Shown: piece by piece, positions 10,572 through 22,443 of the stretch
How positions within the stretch are numbered: the first letter of the stretch is position 1
How the letters are laid out: every line of letters starts with the position of its first letter
Source of the DNA: Trebouxia sp. TZW2008
Lineage: Eukaryota > Chlorophyta > Trebouxiophyceae > Trebouxiales > Trebouxiaceae
Assembly (NCBI GenBank): GCA_002118135.1
Contig: BDIU01000420.1
Span: forward strand, 1-63,431
Direction: 5' to 3'
DNA: 63,431 nt
The notes under the pieces: model-generated
The model's input: the letters and a program-made list of their open reading frames with translations, nothing else
Databases searched by the model: none
What the model was told of the DNA's origin: nothing
Program-made: the position numbers and the translations under genes

Positions 10572-13500
10572 TTAAGCGCCCAAGTCCTCCTGCTCATCAA
10601 ACATGCGGATATCAATCATCTGTCCAGGACGGTGCTCCATCAACTCCTTGCTGAGCAGGAACAGGTTGTACATGCTGCAGTCGGTCCAGGGGGTGGGCTT
10701 GAACTCGCTGCGGCGGCCACGTAGGCCCACAGCATGCAAGCGGTCTTTGGTGATGTTAATCTGCCTGAGGGCCGGCAGGTTCAGCAGTAGCTGGCGGCCC
10801 TCGGCGTCCAACTCCATGCACGTGTTGTAACTCATGTCTAGCCGCTCCACGTTGGTGGCGGCTGCAAGAGCTGCTGGTATTCTATATACAGCAACAAGCA
10901 CCCGTCAGGATGGGAAGCCTGAACAGCTGCTGCCACAATGTACACAACAAAAAACCGCTGTCAATCATGAAGCTAGGGCAGCTGCTGATATTCTGTACAC
11001 AGCAAGAAGCAGCCATCACATAAGGAAGCCAGAACAGCTGCTGACACATGAAACACAACAAAACACAGCTGTCAAACTGTGCCAGGGCAGCTGCTGATAT
11101 TCTGTACACAGCAACAAGCAACCACCAGAATGTGAAGCCAGAAAAGCTGCTGGTAGGTTTTGGGCACCGCAACAAGCTGCCGTCGAACGCCATGACGCAC
11201 TGACAATGAAGTGAGAGATGCAATTGGAGTCAGCAGGCATGCAGGCAATAGCTGCTGGTGATCTGAGCACAGCAACCTAGTTGGGCAGCCAAGTTGACAC
11301 AATCATCTGATTTGATGTCAGCTTCAAATCAAGTACTTGTGTCAGCTTGGCTTCCCAACTGGGCAGCCCACTGTGGGGAAGATAATGACAGCTTGAGCGC
11401 TGTGCAAATACAGCAGCAAGTTGCAGACCCACCAATAGGTGCCGCACAAAAAGCCACTCTGCAGCACTTTAAGAAACCCTGCCCTGACTGGTGTGCTGAT
11501 CAAGTTCTCCATACAGACCTGCTAAGCGATCTGCAGGGAGCTATGAGGTTCAAGTTGCAAAACCTCACCTGTGGAAGTCACATCGTGACAAGTCCAAGTC
11601 TCGAAGGTTGGCCAGGTAGGGTCCCACTGGCAGAGCATCCAGGTCATCATTGGCAGCCAGGTCCAGCTGAAGCAGCCTGCTGCATGCCTTCACAGCCTCA
11701 GGCAATTTCTGCAAACACAGCTCACCTCAGCTATATCGTGCTTACTGTGTTCGCGTACATGTGCTTGGCAGCTATGTGCTTGGCAGTTACATGATTGGCA
11801 ACTACATGATTGGCAGCTATGGGCTTTTGTCAGCTTTTGGGCATGCTGCATGTGCTTGCGTGTTATGCAGGCAGAGGCTGGTCACAGCATGCACACTCGC
11901 AAGATGCATATACATGCAACAATGCAGACCACAGAGCAGCATTTGGCTGCCCGGGTTAGCATAGACGATGTAGCAGTGTGCAGTAAACACATGAAAATCT
12001 GCATAATGGCATGTGATTCAAAGATGCAGTACCTGCAGTTCGCAGCAGTTGAGCTTGAGGACCTCCAGATTTTGCCAGCATTGGAAGTCAGCCGGCAAAG
12101 ATGGCAGCGGGTTGAAGCTGCAACCAACAGCAAAAAGATGTCACATGACCGCGTAATTTGACTGCTTGCAGTTGGGCTTAGCTGATGTGAAACTTGAATC
12201 AGGTTGTGACAGAGTAGAGCGAGTTTCCAAAAAGCAACATGCATGCCCAAAATCAACAATCTTTGCTTGATTGGTCCATGCAGCCATTCCAGCATTCTGC
12301 CATGGTGCGCCAAAAACCGATGCTATAGCATACAACGAAAGATGCTGGAGCAACATGGCAAAGACAGAAAAACGCTGCACATGGGCGCTAAATAGAAGAA
12401 AGCATTGTGCAGGCACATAAGGGCTTCACTAGGCCGCATGCACTTGCACAAGCATATCAGACTTGAGGCTGACAGGAAGCTTATGCTTTGAGGGTGTTCA
12501 AGTTGCACGCATGCAGCGCTGGCATGATCCGTGCGGCAGCAACCGGCTTTGGAACCCAGCAACTGAATCCCTGTGGATGCTCTAAAGTGCCACAATGCGG
12601 ATCTGTCGATAATTACTTTGGACATGTGCAAGGCAGCACGTGCAGGCATTACACCTGAAATCTAGCTCTTGGATCTGACTGAGGCGGCCCACAATGCCAG
12701 GCAGGCTGCTGTAACACCAGCCAGACAGAATTAAGCGCCTGAGCAGGGTCAACTTACTCATGGAGTCTGGCAGCTCCACAGAGCCCAGCCCAGGAGTGCT
12801 GCACAACAAGAAATGACACCGTTACACACCAGCCCTGGCAGCAGAAGCAAGTTTGGGTCGAGCATTGCTCTTGTTTTGCTATATGCATCTTTAGTAGATA
12901 CACATGCAGTGAACAGCCCTCCGCACCCAAGAAAGAGAGAGTTTTAAAAGCAAAGCAGAAGCGAATTTGGATGCGCTGGCAACTTTGCGTGCTGATGCTG
13001 AAAGAAGCAGCCGCTTTGGCGACATCATCAGACTGGCTGAAGTGCTTTGTGAGCCCAGAAACGCCTTCAGCATTGATGCTATCGCCATTGCAGCTGGCCA
13101 CTGGCCACAGCAGAACACTATAGGCTGGAAATAGGCACACAAGAGCATTGCAGCCCATTCAGCCCATTCCAACAATGTGAAACAGCAGCTGAATGATGCA
13201 TTGACTCCAGCACAGATGAATCGCTCAAGACGGGTGACAGTAATTTTTCTGCAACAACAGCACTCAACAGCTATGAGTTCCAGAAGTCCAGAGTGCAGAA
13301 TTGCCAGCTCTGCAGAAACTGCGCTTGCCTCTTGACGGGGAATGCTGTATTTATTGGTGCTTTGCTGGCGTCAGCTTGAGCCATGTGTCTACTGCTACAT
13401 CCAAGACAGAGCAGCTATCCGAGGGCTGCTCAGAGCAGTGTTTGCAGCATGTGCTTATGTGCTCACCTGAAACCCTCCATCAGCAGAGTGTCCAGCTTGG

Positions 13501-15154
13501 ACAAGGCGCTGATGCACTCTGGCAGCTTCTCAAACCCACAGCGATACAGCTGAAGGTCACACAGCTCTACCCAGTTGGTGATGCTGTTGGGCAGCGTCAC
13601 AAAGGCATCAGGTCCCACGGATGTCAGCTCCAGCTCTCTCAGCTTCCTCAAGGCAGTCAACTGAATTGGAAAGCCTCCCTGAATGGCAACAATTCAATCA
13701 ACATCTGCGAACCAATCTGGGGGAGCCTCCTGGATGGGATGGAATGTCAAAGGACTGTGAGAACTCCCTTGCTGACATACACACTATCAACTTGTGCTGA
13801 GTGAAGCATGGTGACAATTTCTGCAATCCGACTGCTGGCTGTCTTCAAACCTGGCGCCTGGCCTATGATTGCGCCCTGTGGTATGCTTTGTAAAGGGTTG
13901 CACACAGCACTACTGGTGCCTGTTATCACTGTGTGCAATGCAGAGCACAGCAGCACACACTGATGCAAATGGGTCTGCACAGATATAGAAGCATACCAGG
14001 AGATTCTGCTCCAGCCCATGACCTGCAAATAGGATGCGCAGCTCCTGTAAATTTGTGAGGCGCCCAATGTGATTGATCTGGCTGGCCTCCACAGGGCCCC
14101 TTAAGCTGTCAATGTTGAGGCGGACAAGCTGGCTGAAACAGCTCAAGTGCACCAAGTCATCAGGCCGCATGACGGGGGCGCAGTTGCTGATGTACAGATT
14201 TTGAAGATAGTCCCAGAGCACTCCAAACAGAGACGCCAGGCCACCTGCAGACAGCATGCTTTCAGCAATGGGTGTGAGACTGACACACAAAAACATGCGG
14301 AGTGCCAGCTTGGCGAACCAATAAATTCCCCAACGCATGGCAAAAACCTGGCGATAGCAGAAGTGCAGGGATGTCCCCAGCACAAAAGCCAAAACAATTG
14401 AGGATTGCAGCAGCTATGTGCTGAGAACAGCCATTTAGGAAGCAGAAGTCAAATGCAAGTTTATGCACGCTGCCTTAGCTGTCTGTGTGCGCAGTACCTG
14501 GAGGACAGTCATGCTGTGCAGCAAAGTCTTTGCTGAAATTCCTGATCTCTATGGAATGTACCCAGGATGCACGCACACTGAACCACTGCAGCACGTTGGC
14601 CCAGCGAACAATGACTTTCTCGTCAGTTGTTGATGCACCCGTAATGGTGGTAGTGTCATCAACATATAGCTGTAGATCTGAAAGCAGCGCAGCCCTTCAG
14701 AACGCAAGATCTGACAATGCTGCCCTGATGTTGAGTGTATCGTACAATGGCAAAAATGGCACAGTGTCTCCAGAGGCAGCTGAATTTGATTTGACAAGCT
14801 GTATTGGAGCAACAAATGCTACTCGATAGCTCACCTATGCACGGATGCTCCCACAGAGGGCCTGCACAACAGAGACACCCAGTCAGTTCTTGTATGGCTG
14901 CTCACGCAAAGGTTCAGCTGATACTGCGTCAGAAATACAGCATCTCAGGAGGACTGCTTACAAGGCACTGAAGTGAGCTGCGCCCACTTGCGGCACACCA
15001 GCGGGATCGTCTCATGACGCTGATGGAATGGAAGCCAACTGAACACACGGATAAGAAGCTCTCGAGACAGTTTGTTGACGTTGTATACATTGTCTGTGCT
15101 AGGCTCCAGTTCGCGACCACTGCCACGACCGCGTGACCTCTTAGACTCTGACAT
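10572..15154 (-). CDS. F-box protein with leucine-rich repeats
   Basis: Nine exons: 15154-14962, 14861-14835 (27-nt microexon), 14677-14498, 14244-13997, 13678-13467, 12798-12655, 12117-12033, 11708-11569, 10881-10572; total 512 residues with every phase consistent. Residues about 28-60 form the F-box (LSRELLIRVFSWLPFHQR, then IPLVCRKWAQL). The rest contains plant-type LRRs: LWDYLQNLYISNC, FSQLVRLNIDSLRG, LTNLQELRI, LRKLRELELTSVG, NWVELCDLQLYRCGF, LTLLRRLILSGW, LSQIQELDF, CWQNLEVLKLNCCELQ, CSRLLQLDLAAND, ATNVERLDMSYN. F-box proteins link substrates, here presumably bound by the LRRs, to Skp1-Cullin ubiquitin ligases; the substrate is unknown. The C-terminus ends in an acidic EQEDLGA tail. The acceptor of exon 9 is present three times. 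Confidence 0.9.
10870..11160 (-). repeat. Triplicated acceptor region of F-box exon 9
   Basis: Three approximately 110-bp units start at 10870, 10981 and 11090 (plus-strand coordinates of the shared GCTGCTG(A/G)TATTCT block). The first contains the real exon 9 start. On the minus strand the other two also read tacAG|AATATCAGCAGCT, so the AG acceptor and first exonic bases are preserved. Confidence 0.85.
11756..11822. repeat. Short 15-bp tandem repeat in F-box intron 8 region
   Basis: Four degenerate units of the form (A)TG(T/A)(G/T)(C/T)TTGGCA(G/A)(C/T)TA follow one another. The array lies in the intron between exons 7 and 8. Confidence 0.7.
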
Positions 15155-15768
15155 TTGTCCTCACGCTGTTAGGTCACACCAGTCAGTGGCAGCGCTAAGT
15201 ACGCGGATATCTGTATCAGAAAAGGGCTCTCACAAAGATTCAACAGCTGCGATCAAAAAGAAACAGCACGGTGAACGTATATGTAGAATGCACACGAACC
15301 GTGACAGGACCACGCTTGGCAAGGCCCCGTCCAGCCCGCGCGATTCGCAAGATCGCCGGCGATTTGCTGTGACAATGGCGTTTGAGCTGGGCATGCCCTA
15401 AAGTGTGTTAAGAGAAGACTGCGATTTGGCCCTAATGATGAGTCATTGGCAGTACAATCATGTCAAATTCTCAGTACATAGAGAGGATCGTCGCAAGCGA
15501 AAAGCCCTCATCCAATCGCCCAGGCTCTCAAGCGCCCTGATAGTAGGAGCGACAGTGCACGCAATTGACCGTTCGCAGCGCGATAGAAGAGTGCGAGTGT
15601 GAGATAGCCCACAGCAGCGTCCAATCGAGCTCGGAGTCGGCGTGCGTCCTGGAATTTTGTGCGTTTGGCAACAGTGCATGATCTCCGTTCCTGGGCAGAC
15701 TTACAGAGGGGTGCAAGTCGATCGGTGCCAGCCTTTGCGTTCTGCACGAGGTAAAGCCGTCAGGAACC
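15155..15768. other. Divergent intergenic region
   Basis: It lies between the start of the reverse F-box gene and the forward small membrane-protein gene. It probably contains both promoters. No conserved gene is seen; overlapping open frames on the minus strand (15458-15770) have no family features. Confidence 0.4.
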
Positions 15769-16218
15769 ATGCTATCAACATTCCCCTCTGCGCCGGCGTG
15801 TTGCTGCTTGACAATCTTTCAAGTTGCTGCTTTACCTTTAGCTATTCCTGCAGTCCTCGCCTGTGGCAAATGCCAGCGTCGAGCCAGAATAGCACGCCCC
15901 ACTGTTAAACATTTGCAGAAGGTTGCAAAGATCAGACACCGGCGCCTGGCAGCTAAAGAGGAAGATCGCCAGGTCAGTAAAGACACTCAACTTACAAGAC
16001 TGTCTGTGTATCGTCCCTCCTTTGCCTGCACAACGTTGCTTGGGTTTGCTGTGCTGTTACACCCAACATCAGGTGTGGGTCCCTCTCCTCTTGCAATTTA
16101 TGGTGCGTTGATGTTGCAGGAGTCACTCAGCCAGTCCAGACAGCCGCTGAGCAACAGGCAAAATACTGAGCAGCAAGCGATTAACCCCCTGCAAGATGAC
16201 AGCATTGCTACAAGGTGA
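15769..16218 (+). CDS. Small single-pass membrane protein, unknown function (100 aa)
   Basis: Two exons, 15769-15972 and 16120-16218, joined in phase 0 (CGCCAG|GTCAGT ... TTGCAG|GAG). The first ~32 residues are hydrophobic (start MLSTFPSAPACCCLTIFQVA, then ALPLAIPAVLACG) and could be a signal peptide or one membrane segment. They are followed by a strongly basic stretch (KCQRRARIARPTVKHLQ, KIRHRRLAAKEEDRQ) and a polar Gln/Ser-rich tail ending DDSIATR. The positive-outside-of-membrane pattern suggests a type I/III anchor with a basic cytosolic part. I do not recognise a family and no neighbour hints at a role. An upstream non-coding exon or a different Met is possible. Confidence 0.42.
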   Translation: MLSTFPSAPACCCLTIFQVAALPLAIPAVLACGKCQRRARIARPTVKHLQKVAKIRHRRLAAKEEDRQVSKDTQLTRLSVYRPSFACTTLLGFAVLLHPTSGVGPSPLAIYGALMLQESLSQSRQPLSNRQNTEQQAINPLQDDSIATR

Positions 16219-17261
16219 TTGTGCAATGGACAATGTGACTGTGCCAGTGTAATGCGACTCATGCGGCAATTCCCAAATGTGCCAGGCTTATGAATGCTGA
16301 ATGACAGGCAGTCAATTCATCTTGCAGGGCAGCTATTTTCCTAATTCAAGCTTACAAAGACTGGATCAGTCCTGCACTGCCCTCAGTTTGCCGCTTCCAG
16401 CCATCCTGTTCAACCTACAGCATAGATGCATTTCAGCAATTTGGGCCTGCCAAAGGTATCACACTGATGTCCTGGCGCATACTGCGCTGCAACCCATTCA
16501 GGAATGGATATCAAGGCCAGTATGATCCACCCAAATGGCCTCCTGTAGGGCTTGAGAGGCTTTTCAATGGACAAGACTGAAGCAGGGAAACTTCATTGCT
16601 CACTCTTATTGTCAGTACAGTTGTGCCAGTATGACACAAAAAAATGTTCTGCAGGGCTTCGGTATGTTTGCCTAATGCTTTTGTATACCTGTGGCATAGG
16701 CGTTAGTGTATTGTGCAAGTGTGGTTGAATCCGAGTGCTGTTCTGAATTGCATAATATTATGCTTGAAGTCGTGTACAATACACTGCTGAGCGTATGCCA
16801 TTTGGAGGACTCAAAAACACCCTTTCTCAGACGCCTGCACTGTCAGTCCACTTTTCCAGATCTACTTAAAGACTTTTCAGCAGCTTCACGCCTGATTTTG
16901 TAAAGTCCAGTGCTCTTGCCAAGTCTTTTCACGGGCATTGTGGATGGGATGCATCAGTTCGTTTCCGGTCAGCAAATTGCATGTGGTCAGCAGCCCTCAT
17001 GAGGAGTCTGCTAGGCCATCAGCTGCACAGCGTTCTGTATTATTCAAAATATGTGCATGCCGCAACCAATCCCGCATATGGCCATTCGTGACTAGCACAT
17101 GTTAAACTCAATTGAGCATACTTGCAAGCATCTGCGCTGTGTTGGGCAAGTCAGACAATTGAACAGCAGCTGCAAAGAGGCTTGTGCAAGGGCAGGTGAG
17201 CCAATGTTCAAGACGCTTATAGTCATGACAGTATTGTTTGTGACAGTGTGAAGTCTGCGTA
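16219..17261. other. Convergent intergenic region
   Basis: It lies between the small membrane-protein gene and the 3' end of the AAGAB-like gene. I see no gene, repeat array or RNA in it; it is AT-richer than neighbouring exons and presumably holds both 3' UTRs. Confidence 0.45.
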
Positions 17262-18542
17262 TCACAATGCATCTTCACTGCTGTCACTTTCCTCATCAAG
17301 ACCAAGCACAGCTGCAATGCGCAACGCCATATCAGCTGCTGCAGTCTGCCTTTGGTCCCTTGGTAAGTCCTGTATCCGCTCTCGGGTGGCTGCAATAACA
17401 CAGCAAATATGTTTTGCACCAAAATGGCTGCAGGGTGATGCTTGGTTGCGGTCTTTCTCAAGCAATGATGCCTGTTGAGGAGAAAGCTTGCATGTCTGCT
17501 GGACGTACCACGTAGCTCGCCAAACATGCTCTCATACTGATCCAATTCAGCCTCTTCTGCTGATTGAAACGGACTGAACGCAGTGAGCTCAGCTTCTAGT
17601 TCTCCTGATGAATTTGCTGCATTTCCGTTCAGTTGTCTGACGCCATTGCTTGTGGAAGACTGAACGCCATTTACAGTCGTGTCTTGCTGTGCTGCTTGCG
17701 CATGTGCTGGCTCTTTCATTTCAAGTCCAGGCCAGTAGTTTGCCTCCAATGCCTGCCTCACTCTGGCAACTCCTTGCGATTGCTCATCATAGACAAGCGC
17801 GCCATCAAGCTGTCTGTCCGTGCTGCTCACTTCTATGTATTCGAATTGGTTTTCAGCACACCAAGTTGACGCTTCCTGCAGCCAGCTACTTCGCTGAAGC
17901 ACAGGGCTCTGACCAGAAGCATGCTGCTGCTGAGGCAACAAGTCTGCTTTGTTGGCAACGCACAATCTGATATCAGCAACTGACTCGGGAAGCTGCTCTG
18001 CCCAGCTGCTGACGCTTGAAAATGAAGCCTCCAAAGTGGCGTCAAAGACGAGGACTAAGCCCTGACTGCTGCTGGCCTGTTGTCGTGCTTCATTTGATGG
18101 ATGACTTCTGTGCACATGCACTTGTGCTGTGTAGTATTTGGTGTCCAGGTGCCAAAGCTGTGTTGCACTGGACTGCTTGCTGAGGGCTTGCTCAGGGTCC
18201 AGCAGACGAGTCACCAGAGCGTACTTGCCGACGCTTGAAGCGCCTACCAATGTTACTTGACCTACTGTTTCGTCCTGCAGGTCAACAGCAAAAGTGTCTG
18301 AGGGTCTCGAGTGGCGGCAGTTGTGATCACACAGCTTGGTGAGTTAAACGGTGTGTCCCGTGATACCTATGCAAGACTGCACTGAACTTTTGCACAGCCT
18401 CGGCCTTATGGGAGCCTTAATTTCGCATCTGTCGCAGTGCTTGCCTCTTTGCTTTGCAAGACAAGCCATGAAAGATGCACTAGGGTGCGGTTGCGGTGAA
18501 TTCTGGTCTGCTGCTCACCTGTTGCATTGGTCCTTGGCACAT
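17262..18542 (-). CDS. AAGAB: Alpha/gamma-adaptin-binding protein p34-like (AAGAB)
   Basis: Three coding exons: 18542-18519 (8 codons), 18274-17509, 17389-17262; 305 residues, close to human AAGAB. A degenerate GTPase-like fold starts TLVGASSVGKYALVTRLL (P-loop-like), then LDTKYYTAQVHVH, LV(F)DATLEASFSSVSSWAEQL, IRLCVANKADL (NKxD-like), EASTWCAENQFEYIEVSS and VRQALEANYWPGLEMKEP. After an acidic/polar linker the conserved C-terminal helix reads RERIQDLPRDQRQTAAADMA and LGLDEESDSSED. The family chaperones assembly of AP-1 and AP-2 clathrin adaptors (established for mammals). The large exon 2 reads open past its donor; the GTACGT donor at 17508 and phase 1 join restore the family C-terminus. The gene starts head-to-head with the BSD gene, 323 bp away. 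Confidence 0.9.
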
Positions 18543-18865
18543 CACAGAGCACGAGCTCGTTTAAAGTGGATTCGATGCTTGACTTGATAGCCTGTAGTCG
18601 CACACTCGTGAAAGCAGATCAGCAGGGACAATTGTTGCAAACAAGGAATCTGACAACCTGACCAAGCACTCGAGTGCTCGAGCTCCGCACTTGAAGCCTT
18701 TTGCGTCCTGTTTTGCGTCGTTCACATCAGCCTTGACCCAGGGACCGTGTTGCATCGAAGTGTCTACCGTGTGACAGCGCGGCTTCTCGTGTAGTTGCCA
18801 TATATGTTGCTGTGACAAGGTGGGCTGGGTAAGCTAGGCACACCGTTTGGCCAAAGTTTATCAGG
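18543..18865. promoter_or_regulatory. Divergent promoter region AAGAB / BSD gene
   Basis: The 323 bp between two divergent start codons should carry both promoters. A short palindromic CGAGTGCTCGAG-type block is seen near 18669-18681. An antisense open frame at 18561-18818 has no family features. Confidence 0.4.
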
Positions 18866-21527
18866 ATGTTTGCCAAGCTCGTGTCTGCAACCTGGGGTGA
18901 TGAGACTGGCGCAGAAGCTGAGGATCAGGTACGAGTGGCTGCTTTGCAGCTGTGCTTGGGGGTGCTCACATCCACCAGCCTGTGAGTTAAGATCTGACGC
19001 ACTGCAGGAGCAAGCAGAGAAGGGAAGTCAGCAGGTGGAGTCAGACAGGTGCCCAGCCATTCACAAACTTTTACTCTGTTTCAGAAGCATTGGCTGCAGA
19101 AAAGTCTTTGACCGGCTGTGGCCCCTACAGGGGTTTGCATAAACAGGAGCAGGATCAGCCTGGTTTCAGCTTATGGGGTGTTGCATCAGCCTTTGCTGAT
19201 ACCGTCAGGAAGAACACTGCAGATGTGACAACAGGCCTCAAGGAGACAAACTGGCGAGCTGAGCTTGAAGCATTTGGTAAGGGTGTGCGTGAGGAGGAGC
19301 ATCAGCTCAGAAAGGAGACGGCAAAGCAAGTCGAGGTTGTCAAAGAGAGGCTCCCCAAGCAGGTGCTATTCACTGCTATAGCAGTGTTGTCCAAGTAACG
19401 TTGCACCTTCAGCAGGGACAATATGGAAATGCAGACTTGACATCCCTTGCACCTGACATGAGCAAGCGTGCTCTGCGATGTTTGTGGGCATTTGTCAGCA
19501 TTGCACCTCTGTTTGTGTGACAGTACTGTGAACAAGGGTCTGTGAAGATGACCTGAGTGTTATCTGTGCTTCAAAACTGCAGGCCACAGCCCAGCTGGAC
19601 TTGAAAGCAAAGGAGCTGGCAGCTCATCTGCAAAAAATGGGTGTTGGCCTTGGCGGTCTTGGCAAAACATTGGCTACTCGCACAAGTGACTTATTTGACC
19701 AGGTGGGCTTGGCTGCATAGCTCTTGAAATGTCAGCGCCTGTGCAGCATCAACAATGCCAGACTCTAGCAACTTGACCGCAGTGTGACAGCCCAAAGAAT
19801 GCTACATGCACACAGTGTTACCAGCCATGCTGTACTCATACCTGTACATCTGCAAGGATTTCTTGAATCCTGGTTGCATGCTGAGCCTACGACCTGCGTC
19901 TCATAAGAGGAAAACTGGTGTGACAGTTGTAAGATGCTGTGAATGCACATTGTTTTGAGCCATGCTGTTTGCATCCTTATATGATTGTTGCGTCAAGTTT
20001 TGCTTGCATGGTATAGCCATGCTGGACACTGGCTGTGAGTGTATATATGCATTGGTGTCTGAATGCATAATTGTAACCTGATCCCGCATCTGACATGCAG
20101 GTCAGGGATACAGTAGTTGAGGAGCTGTCAGCTGGTGACAAAGCCAAGGGCAGGTTGCAAAGGCAAGGCTCCAGGCCTTCAAGCAAAGGCAAGTACAGCC
20201 GCCTGGAGGCAGACATCAACAGCATGCAGCGTGACAGCGCCACCTACTGTGATGAGCCGGCAGACACAGCTGACTATCAGGCCTGGCGAGCCAAGTTTGA
20301 CCTTGCAGTGTACAAGCCGGCTGTGGAGGGATTGATCACAGAGAATGCATTCATGGCTGAGCTTCAGGCACGCATTGTGCCCGTCATTGTGGAGTATGAC
20401 GCCTTTTGGACTCGCTACTTCTACCGCTTGCACCTACTTGAGGTGAGCAAGCAGTTGCCTTGCACTGTCAGTCTGCTGTTTTGGGAGGCTGCTGTTGAAC
20501 TGCTGCTGTCTTCACAGAACAGATGCTGCAGCAGACTAGGGACCAGCAACATCACATTTAACTGTGCCAGTTGAAGATGCTTTGACAGCATCAAATTCAA
20601 GCACCGCAGCGTTCAAAGTGCGTTTGTTTCTCCATCTGCATTCATTGGCTGCATGCCTTTGTTGTCTGCAAGCCAGCAGGCAGGCACAGACATTGCAGCA
20701 TGACAATGGCTACTAACTGGCGTGCCTGGCCTTGCTGCTGTATCATTCTGCACACCTGAAGTTCTGCAGGGGGCTTGCCGCTGCCTGGACCTATCCTGTG
20801 TCACAGATCTGTTGAGCAGCAGCGTCACATGCAGCAGTATCAAATGCAAGGGTTTGTGCAGGCCCGCCACGCGCAAAGGCTCAAGGTTGCTCAGCGTGCC
20901 AGCAAGCCACAGCAAGAAGAAGAGCTGGCATGGGATGATGCAGAGGAGCAGCCACAGCAAAAGCCTGCTCAAGCGTCAGACCCCCCTTCTAATGCTACCC
21001 CTACCCCTCAAGCTGCTGCTGCGTCAAGCTCAGAAGCTGCCAGCAAAGCACAAGCTACTGCAGATCCTGCTGCTGAATCAGCAGAGGCAGCTGCACCTGA
21101 AGCTGAGCTGCAAGCTGTGCCAGAAGCACAGACACAGGCTGTGACTTGTGAGGATCACGCAAGTGCAAAATCTGGTGATGACCATACAGCTGCCTCCACT
21201 GTTGGGGATGACTCTTCAGCTGAGACGCTCACGGGCAGCGAAAGCGGCAGCGGCAATGAGCATTGGACTGTGGTCAAGAGTCCAAGCAAACAGGCTGCTT
21301 CTGCTCATGCTGATGCTGCCAAAACACAGGAACGCTCACAGGCCAGTCCTCAACATGCAGCATCTAGCACAAGCACACCAGCAGCTGTTGCTGCACAGAC
21401 AGCTCAGAGGGATAGTGACACTGATAGTGAGATTGATGAGTTGGATGATGTGTCAAATGATGGCGAGGTGAATGCAAATGCTGGCCCTGGATCAGAAGGT
21501 GATGAGGACTGGAGCAATTGGGAGTGA
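18866..21527 (+). CDS. BSD-domain-containing protein
   Basis: Five exons: 18866-18928, 19147-19362, 19583-19702, 20101-20442, about 20820-21527; about 482 residues. The N-terminus (MFAKLVSATWGDE) leads into an amphipathic region, FSLWGVASAFADTVRKNTAD...TNWRAELEAFGKGV, then a charged coiled coil. The BSD domain lies in exon 4, about residues 200-245: DYQAWRAKFDLAVYKPAVEG, LITENAFMAELQARIVP, YDAFWTRYFYRLHLLE, with the diagnostic Phe-Trp pair. Exon 5 is Gln/Ala/Ser-rich, contains HWTVVKSPSK and ends in an acidic tail, EDWSNWE, typical of plant and animal BSD proteins (BSDC1/SYAP1 group). Function in algae is unknown. The exon 5 start is uncertain by one or two CAG codons (20817, 20820 or 20823). 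Confidence 0.9.
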
Positions 21528-22443
21528 TTTGCATAACTTACTGCTGCCAGGATACCACTGTAGACAAGAAGAAATGGGAAAAGGACAGCTTCATCCCATT
21601 GAGCATGACAGCATGGGTCCCTGTGAGAGGCAGCAGTTGCAGTACCTCTGTATCATAGCAGTTGCAGTGCGCAACATGAAAGCGAATGCAGGAATGTAGT
21701 TTGTAAACAAAGGGCAGTGCAAACATGTACTCTTACTTTGTCTGTAGCACAGCTGACAGGGTTGATGACATAACAAGTAGCAGTCACAGCCAACACTGAT
21801 TCCTGCACCACTTCTTTTTCTTTTGTTGTCATCAATTGCCGTCATGTGCCTGCCTTGCCTTGTATCACTTTTTGAAACATTGTTCTGGTGTTGCAGCCAT
21901 TTATGTTTTGAGCCCTAAAGCCATGATTGATAAAGCTATGATTTGACATGCACAGTGTCACCAAGACGCGTCCTGGTAAAATCTTTTCCATGCTGCACAC
22001 GGAAGTGCAGTGTTGTGCTGTTGAAGCGTTCGTTAGAAGCTGCTTTGTACATGTTTGCACTGCGACGTTGTCTTAAAAGAAAAAGAGTACAAACAGCATC
22101 ATAAACAATAAGGCCATACAAGATCCCGGGTTGCCTCTTTAGACAGAGGCTCCCGCTATGACGTCTAACGGCATAGACTTTTCGTTTTTCCATACAAGAG
22201 GTTGAACTCTGTTTGTACACTGTTTGCAAATGCGCCAGAGCAAGCTAGTGAATATCCAATGGTTTGAACGGTGATGCTGCACACACAAACTGCTGGTTGA
22301 GAACAGTGAAATTTGCGTCAGAATGATTTGGCCGAAGGTGTTAGTCCTCAGGACTGCACTGGAAAGCTGGGCAGAAACCGATTGAAAAGCAGCATGGGGT
22401 GTGTCAAAACAACATATAAAAACAGCCCAGGCCCCAATCAATT
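21528..22443. other. Convergent intergenic region
   Basis: It lies between the BSD gene and the aminotransferase 3' end. No gene or repeat is apparent; it presumably holds the two 3' UTRs and polyadenylation sites. Confidence 0.45.

Noticed and set aside
18561..18818. Minus-strand frame as a possible N-terminal extension of the AAGAB-like protein
   Set aside because: It is out of phase with the next exon. A short ATG exon at 18542-18519 gives the correct phase and a normal family start.
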